NCBI GenBank assembly: GCA_005773145.1
Contig: SXHS01000129.1
Location: 1 to 8,239 of the forward strand
Length of the DNA stretch: 8,239 nt
Direction: 5' to 3'
Source: Planctomycetaceae bacterium
GTDB taxonomy: Bacteria; Planctomycetota; Planctomycetia; Pirellulales; Pirellulaceae
Positions 5,270 through 8,239 of the stretch are shown here, piece by piece. The position numbers and the translations under genes are program-made. The notes below the pieces were generated by a model. The model searched no databases and was not told the DNA's origin. It saw only the letters and a list, made by a program, of their open reading frames with translations. How positions within the stretch are numbered: position 1 is the stretch's first letter; each line of letters begins with the position of its first letter.

Positions 5270-6361
5270 ATGACCCATGCCCTCAATATGTCGCTGAATG
5301 ATCTGCGGCAATGGTTTCTCGAACGGGACCAGCCGGCCTACCGCGCGCAGCAATTATCACGTTGGGTGTTTGGTCAAAGGCTGCGCGAATGGCATCAGAT
5401 GACCGACTTTCCCACACGGTTAAGGGAGGAAGTCGCCGAGCATCTAAGTCTGTGGACGACGGAGATTGCCCGTCACCAACATGCGGCCGACGGCACGGAA
5501 AAGCACTTGCTGCAGCTATCGGATGGCCGCAGTGTCGAGTCGGTCCTCTTGCGTGATGGTGTTCGGCGGACGATTTGTATCAGCACGCAGGTTGGTTGCG
5601 CCATGGGTTGCGTCTTTTGCGCCAGTGGCATCGGGGGGGTGGAACGCAATTTGACAACGGGGGAAATTGTCGAGCAGACCCTGCGATTGCAACACTTGTT
5701 GCCGCCGGACGAACGGCTCTCGCATGTTGTGGTGATGGGCATGGGGGAACCCCTGGCAAATCTCACCGCGCTGTTGGCAGCCCTGGCCTGGGTGAGTGAC
5801 CAGCATGGCCTGGGGATCAGCCCGCGGCGCGTAACGATCTCCACCGTGGGAATTCCGGCCGCCATCGACAAGCTATGCGACTTGAAGAGTCGCTTCCATT
5901 TGGCCGTGTCCCTGCACGCGCCGCACGACAAATTGCGAGACCAATTGGTCCCGATCAATCGGCAGATTGGCCTGGATGCGGTGATGCAAGCCGCCGCGCG
6001 GTACTTCGAGGTCTCGGGGCGGCGGCTGACCTTTGAGTATGTGTTGTTGGCCGGTGTCAACGACCATGACGAACACGCCCGTCAACTCGCGCGACTTCTG
6101 CGTGGCCATACCGCCCTGTTGAACGTCATCCCCTACAACCCGGTTGCCGGACTCCCCTACGATACGCCTTCGCTGGAGGCCCAACGGCGCTTCTGCGGGA
6201 TCCTTACGGGGGGGGGCGTGAACGTGCAAGTCCGTGAGCGGAAAGGAGATCGGATTGATGCGGCCTGCGGCCAGTTGCGTCGTCAGGCCCAAGCCGTTCT
6301 CCCTTCGATCGCCCCTCGGCCCACCGTATCGGATGCTCCTAGCGGAACTTCCGCCAGCTGA
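5270..6361 (+). CDS. rlmN: 23S rRNA (adenine(2503)-C(2))-methyltransferase RlmN
   Basis: RlmN is a radical-SAM enzyme that methylates C2 of A2503 in 23S rRNA and of A37 in some tRNAs. From the ATG at 5270 it is 363 residues, close to the usual 350-390. The [4Fe-4S] motif CAMGCVFC gives C110, C114 and C117. MGMGEPLAN (from 156), SPRRVTISTVG and the LAVSLHAP strand are typical SAM-site elements, and VLLAGVND and NVIPYNP follow. The C-terminal DAACGQL supplies the methyl-carrying Cys (C333). These match RlmN rather than Cfr, whose sequence differs around the same motifs. The frame also opens at 5171, only five bases from the divergent peptidase start, but the extra 33 residues lack RlmN similarity and contain a promoter-like motif. 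The ATG at 5288 is also possible. Nine consecutive G (6208-6216) lie ahead of the C333 codon. Confidence 0.95.
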   Translation: MTHALNMSLNDLRQWFLERDQPAYRAQQLSRWVFGQRLREWHQMTDFPTRLREEVAEHLSLWTTEIARHQHAADGTEKHLLQLSDGRSVESVLLRDGVRRTICISTQVGCAMGCVFCASGIGGVERNLTTGEIVEQTLRLQHLLPPDERLSHVVVMGMGEPLANLTALLAALAWVSDQHGLGISPRRVTISTVGIPAAIDKLCDLKSRFHLAVSLHAPHDKLRDQLVPINRQIGLDAVMQAAARYFEVSGRRLTFEYVLLAGVNDHDEHARQLARLLRGHTALLNVIPYNPVAGLPYDTPSLEAQRRFCGILTGGGVNVQVRERKGDRIDAACGQLRRQAQAVLPSIAPRPTVSDAPSGTSAS

Positions 6362-6480
6362 CGGGGTTCAGTCCCCTGGAGGCATGCGGCGCGGCCAGCG
6401 GGTCCGGGCGTCCTGGCCAAGGCGCGATGTGGGCCTGGGGATGGGTTACGAACCGGTAAGAACACCGCTACAACGACACG

Positions 6481-6576
6481 ATGGCGAAATACAAACCCAT
6501 GATGATGAAGACGCAGGATGTGGTGCCGTTGAGAACGGTCCGATATGAGAGCGGGGCTGCCATTGGTCGCGAGTGA
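6481..6576 (+). CDS. Candidate 31-codon upstream ORF overlapping the sigma gene start
   Basis: An ATG at 6481 opens a 31-codon frame that ends with TGA at 6574-6576, 32 bases into the sigma gene in another frame. Its peptide begins MAKYKPMMMKTQDVVPL and then reads through the sigma start. It has no convincing ribosome binding site and no known family. It could be a leader ORF that lowers or couples sigma translation, or a chance frame. Chance is the more likely reading. Confidence 0.2.
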   Translation: MAKYKPMMMKTQDVVPLRTVRYESGAAIGRE

Positions 6577-7216
6577 ATCGACTGCTCTCCGATACGCGCA
6601 ATTGGATCCGGACGTACGCCTGATGCTGCGTGTTCGGGACGATGATGCTGCGGCCTTTGAGGAGTTGGTGTGCCGCTACCAAGGGCGGTTGCTGACCGTA
6701 TTGCGTCATTTGGGGGCGGGGCCTGAGCAGGCGGAAGATGTGGCCCAGGAGGTGTTTTTGCGGGTGTTTCGCGCGCGGAAGCAATATGTGCCCGGCGCAA
6801 AGTTTTCCACCTGGCTGTTCACGATTGCCAACAACGTCGCCAGCAACGCGCGGCGCAGCTTGGCCCGCCGTCGCGAAGTCCAGGTGCATGCCAGTGATAG
6901 TGGTGCCATGGCCGCCCGCCCCTTAGAGCAGTTGGCGCTGGAGGCCAGCGGTCAGATGCCGACGCGTCGTGTGGCGTCGGCTGAAGCTGCCCAGTTGGTG
7001 CGCATGGCAATCGAGTCGCTCAATGATCGCCAACGGTTGGCCGTTCTGTTGTGCAAGTTTGAAGATATGAGTTACGCCGACATTGCTGAAATCATGGAGT
7101 TATCCCCCCAAGCGGTGAAGTCTTTATTGTCTCGCGCGCGGACACAACTGCGCGCGGCATTAGAACCTTACATGGAAGCGGGCCCGCCTGCGCCCGAAAT
7201 GACCGATGCCAGCTGA
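6545..7216 (+). CDS. ECF-family RNA polymerase sigma factor
   Basis: The 223-residue product has the two-domain ECF layout. Sigma-2 spans about 35-104, with AFEELVCRYQGRLL, the core-binding segment QAEDVAQEVFLRVFRARKQY, and KFSTWLFTIANNVASN for the -10-recognising end. A long linker (105-150), rich in Arg and Ala, follows. Sigma-4 spans about 151-207, with LNDRQRLAVLLCKFEDMSYADIAEIM and the helix-turn-helix SPQAVKSLLSRARTQL for the -35 element. No extra C-terminal domain is present beyond a short tail. The N-terminal DPDVRLMLRVRDDDAAAF resembles planctomycete ECF factors. The start is the ATG at 6545, with no clear Shine-Dalgarno. The stop overlaps the start of the next gene by 11 bp, so the pair is almost certainly co-translated. 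The target promoters are unknown. Sigma control by the downstream product is the expected mode. Confidence 0.93.
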   Translation: MRAGLPLVASESTALRYAQLDPDVRLMLRVRDDDAAAFEELVCRYQGRLLTVLRHLGAGPEQAEDVAQEVFLRVFRARKQYVPGAKFSTWLFTIANNVASNARRSLARRREVQVHASDSGAMAARPLEQLALEASGQMPTRRVASAEAAQLVRMAIESLNDRQRLAVLLCKFEDMSYADIAEIMELSPQAVKSLLSRARTQLRAALEPYMEAGPPAPEMTDAS

Positions 7217-8239
7217 ACTGCCTGATCCCAATCGCAATGCAAGTTCCACGGAAGGCGACGACGAACTCCTTGTTGCCTATCTGGACGGGGAACTGGATGT
7301 CGCAACACGTCAGCGCATCGAAGACCAATTGGCAAATGACGCAAAGTACCGCGTGCGATTGCATCATCTTCAGCGTTCTTGGGACCTGCTGGACTGGCTG
7401 CCAAGATGCGAAACTGATGAAGTGATGACGCGCACCACGCTCGAGATGGTGGCCGCCCGGTCGGGACTCGATACGCCTCGCCTGGCCCCGACCAACGTCG
7501 TGGCCCGGCGTTGGCCGCGTGGACTGGCCGTGGCCGCATCGATCCTGATCAGCGCAATGGCCGGTTATAGTCTGGTGGCTGGCCTGTCCATGCGAGCGTA
7601 TCAACGCAACCTGCAGGAGTTGCCGCTGGCCGCGTTGGTCCAGCATGGCGCGGATGTCTCGAGCGTGGATTTTCTGGATGCCTTGTATGCAAAAAAGGTC
7701 TTCATGGTGGACGACGCGGTCGATGAGGCGGGATCATGGGATGATCTCGTGTTGGCGAGGAATTCCCACCAGATCCAAACGTGCCTGTCGCAATTGGTCC
7801 TGGAAGACCAGAAACTGTTGCAGCAACTGCGAGAACAGTTTTCTCATATGACGCCCGAGGATCAAGATCGCCTGCGCTCGCTCCGGCAAGGGCTGCTTGA
7901 ATCGCGATCCCCCGAGATCGCGCGGCGCCGTCAACGAATTATGGACGAGTACCATCGATGGCTCAACGAACGAACCCCGCGACAACGCGCCGAACTCAAG
8001 GATCAGCTCTTGAAACTCAGCTCGACCGGACGGGCCGAGGAAATTGCGAAACAGGTACATGACGAAGGCAGACGCGCCCAAGACCGCCATCCGACACCAC
8101 CAGTTCGTGTCCGTTTGACGCAGCCCGATCGTAGGGCACTGCGCCAGTGGGCCGGCGAGCAATTGCAATGGCTCCGCGAGCAGCGCCAGCAGGTTTCTCC
8201 GGAATCGCTAGAGCAGCTCGCCGAGTCCTCGGCGCCCGG
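7206..8239 (+). CDS. Membrane-anchored anti-sigma-factor-like protein (3' end beyond window)
   Basis: The ATG at 7206 lies inside the last codons of the sigma gene, and the frame stays open for 344 codons to the window edge. Residues 18-66 read DDELLVAYLDGELDVATRQRIEDQLANDAKYRVRLHHL and end in DLLDWLP, the pattern of short anti-sigma N-terminal domains that clamp an ECF factor. The HxxxCxxC zinc motif of ZAS domains is absent. A single hydrophobic segment at about 106-127 (GLAVAASILISAMAGYSLVAGL) follows basic residues (ARRWPRG), so the N-terminus should be cytosolic and the rest outside. From about 130 on, the protein is charged, helical and Gln/Arg-rich. It contains spaced SHMTPEDQDRLRSLRQGL, RTPRQRAELKDQLLKL and VSPESLEQL segments that look like divergent repeats. 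This outer part may sense envelope stress, but the ligand is unknown. Adjacency and overlap with the sigma gene are the strongest evidence for the role. Confidence 0.8.
   Translation, partial: MPAELPDPNRNASSTEGDDELLVAYLDGELDVATRQRIEDQLANDAKYRVRLHHLQRSWDLLDWLPRCETDEVMTRTTLEMVAARSGLDTPRLAPTNVVARRWPRGLAVAASILISAMAGYSLVAGLSMRAYQRNLQELPLAALVQHGADVSSVDFLDALYAKKVFMVDDAVDEAGSWDDLVLARNSHQIQTCLSQLVLEDQKLLQQLREQFSHMTPEDQDRLRSLRQGLLESRSPEIARRRQRIMDEYHRWLNERTPRQRAELKDQLLKLSSTGRAEEIAKQVHDEGRRAQDRHPTPPVRVRLTQPDRRALRQWAGEQLQWLREQRQQVSPESLEQLAESSAP

Noticed and set aside
6363..6376. GGGG-TTCAGT-CCCC as the rlmN terminator
   Set aside because: A four-pair stem with no T-tract is too weak to call.

Overview
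The window looks like chromosomal DNA from a planctomycete, most likely a Pirellulales-type bacterium. The reasons are the high GC content, weak Shine-Dalgarno sequences at most genes, a cysteine-saturated exported repeat protein, several small proteins of a planctomycete kind, and an ECF sigma factor with the DPDVRLMLRVRD-type N-terminus followed by a membrane protein. This placement is inferred from gene style. There is no rRNA or other marker to confirm it.

Layout. (1) 1-913, minus: a very cysteine-rich secreted protein that runs off the left edge, built from two arrays of a 15-residue repeat set inside a larger duplicated module. (2) 914-1497: a gene-free stretch with an imperfect palindrome and a possible promoter. 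(3) 1498-1872, plus: a stand-alone receiver-like domain with Asn where the phospho-accepting Asp should be. (4) 1902-2210, minus: a small lysine/alanine-rich basic protein, convergent with the receiver. (5) 2509-3585, plus: a zinc-ribbon multi-pass membrane protein of unknown function. Its end overlaps by 106 bp the end of (6) 3480-3821, minus: a BFD-like [2Fe-2S] protein. Gene (6) probably shares a transcript with (7) 3891-5165, minus: an M20-family (PepT-like) metallopeptidase. (8) 5270-6361, plus: RlmN, the radical-SAM 23S rRNA/tRNA A2-methyltransferase, divergent from the peptidase. (9) 6545-7216, plus: an ECF sigma factor. (10) 7206-8239, plus, runs off the right edge: a membrane-anchored anti-sigma-like protein that overlaps the sigma gene by 11 bp.

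How they fit together. Three functional pairings can be argued. The ECF sigma factor and the overlapping membrane protein form a classic regulator/anti-regulator unit. The peptidase and the BFD-like protein are probably co-transcribed. RlmN and the peptidase share a short divergent promoter region. The other genes look like independent units. No mobile element, CRISPR array, tRNA or rRNA is visible. The parts least explained by known families are the two-tier cysteine-rich repeat protein, the pseudo-receiver, the zinc-ribbon membrane protein, and the long C-terminal part of the anti-sigma-like protein.
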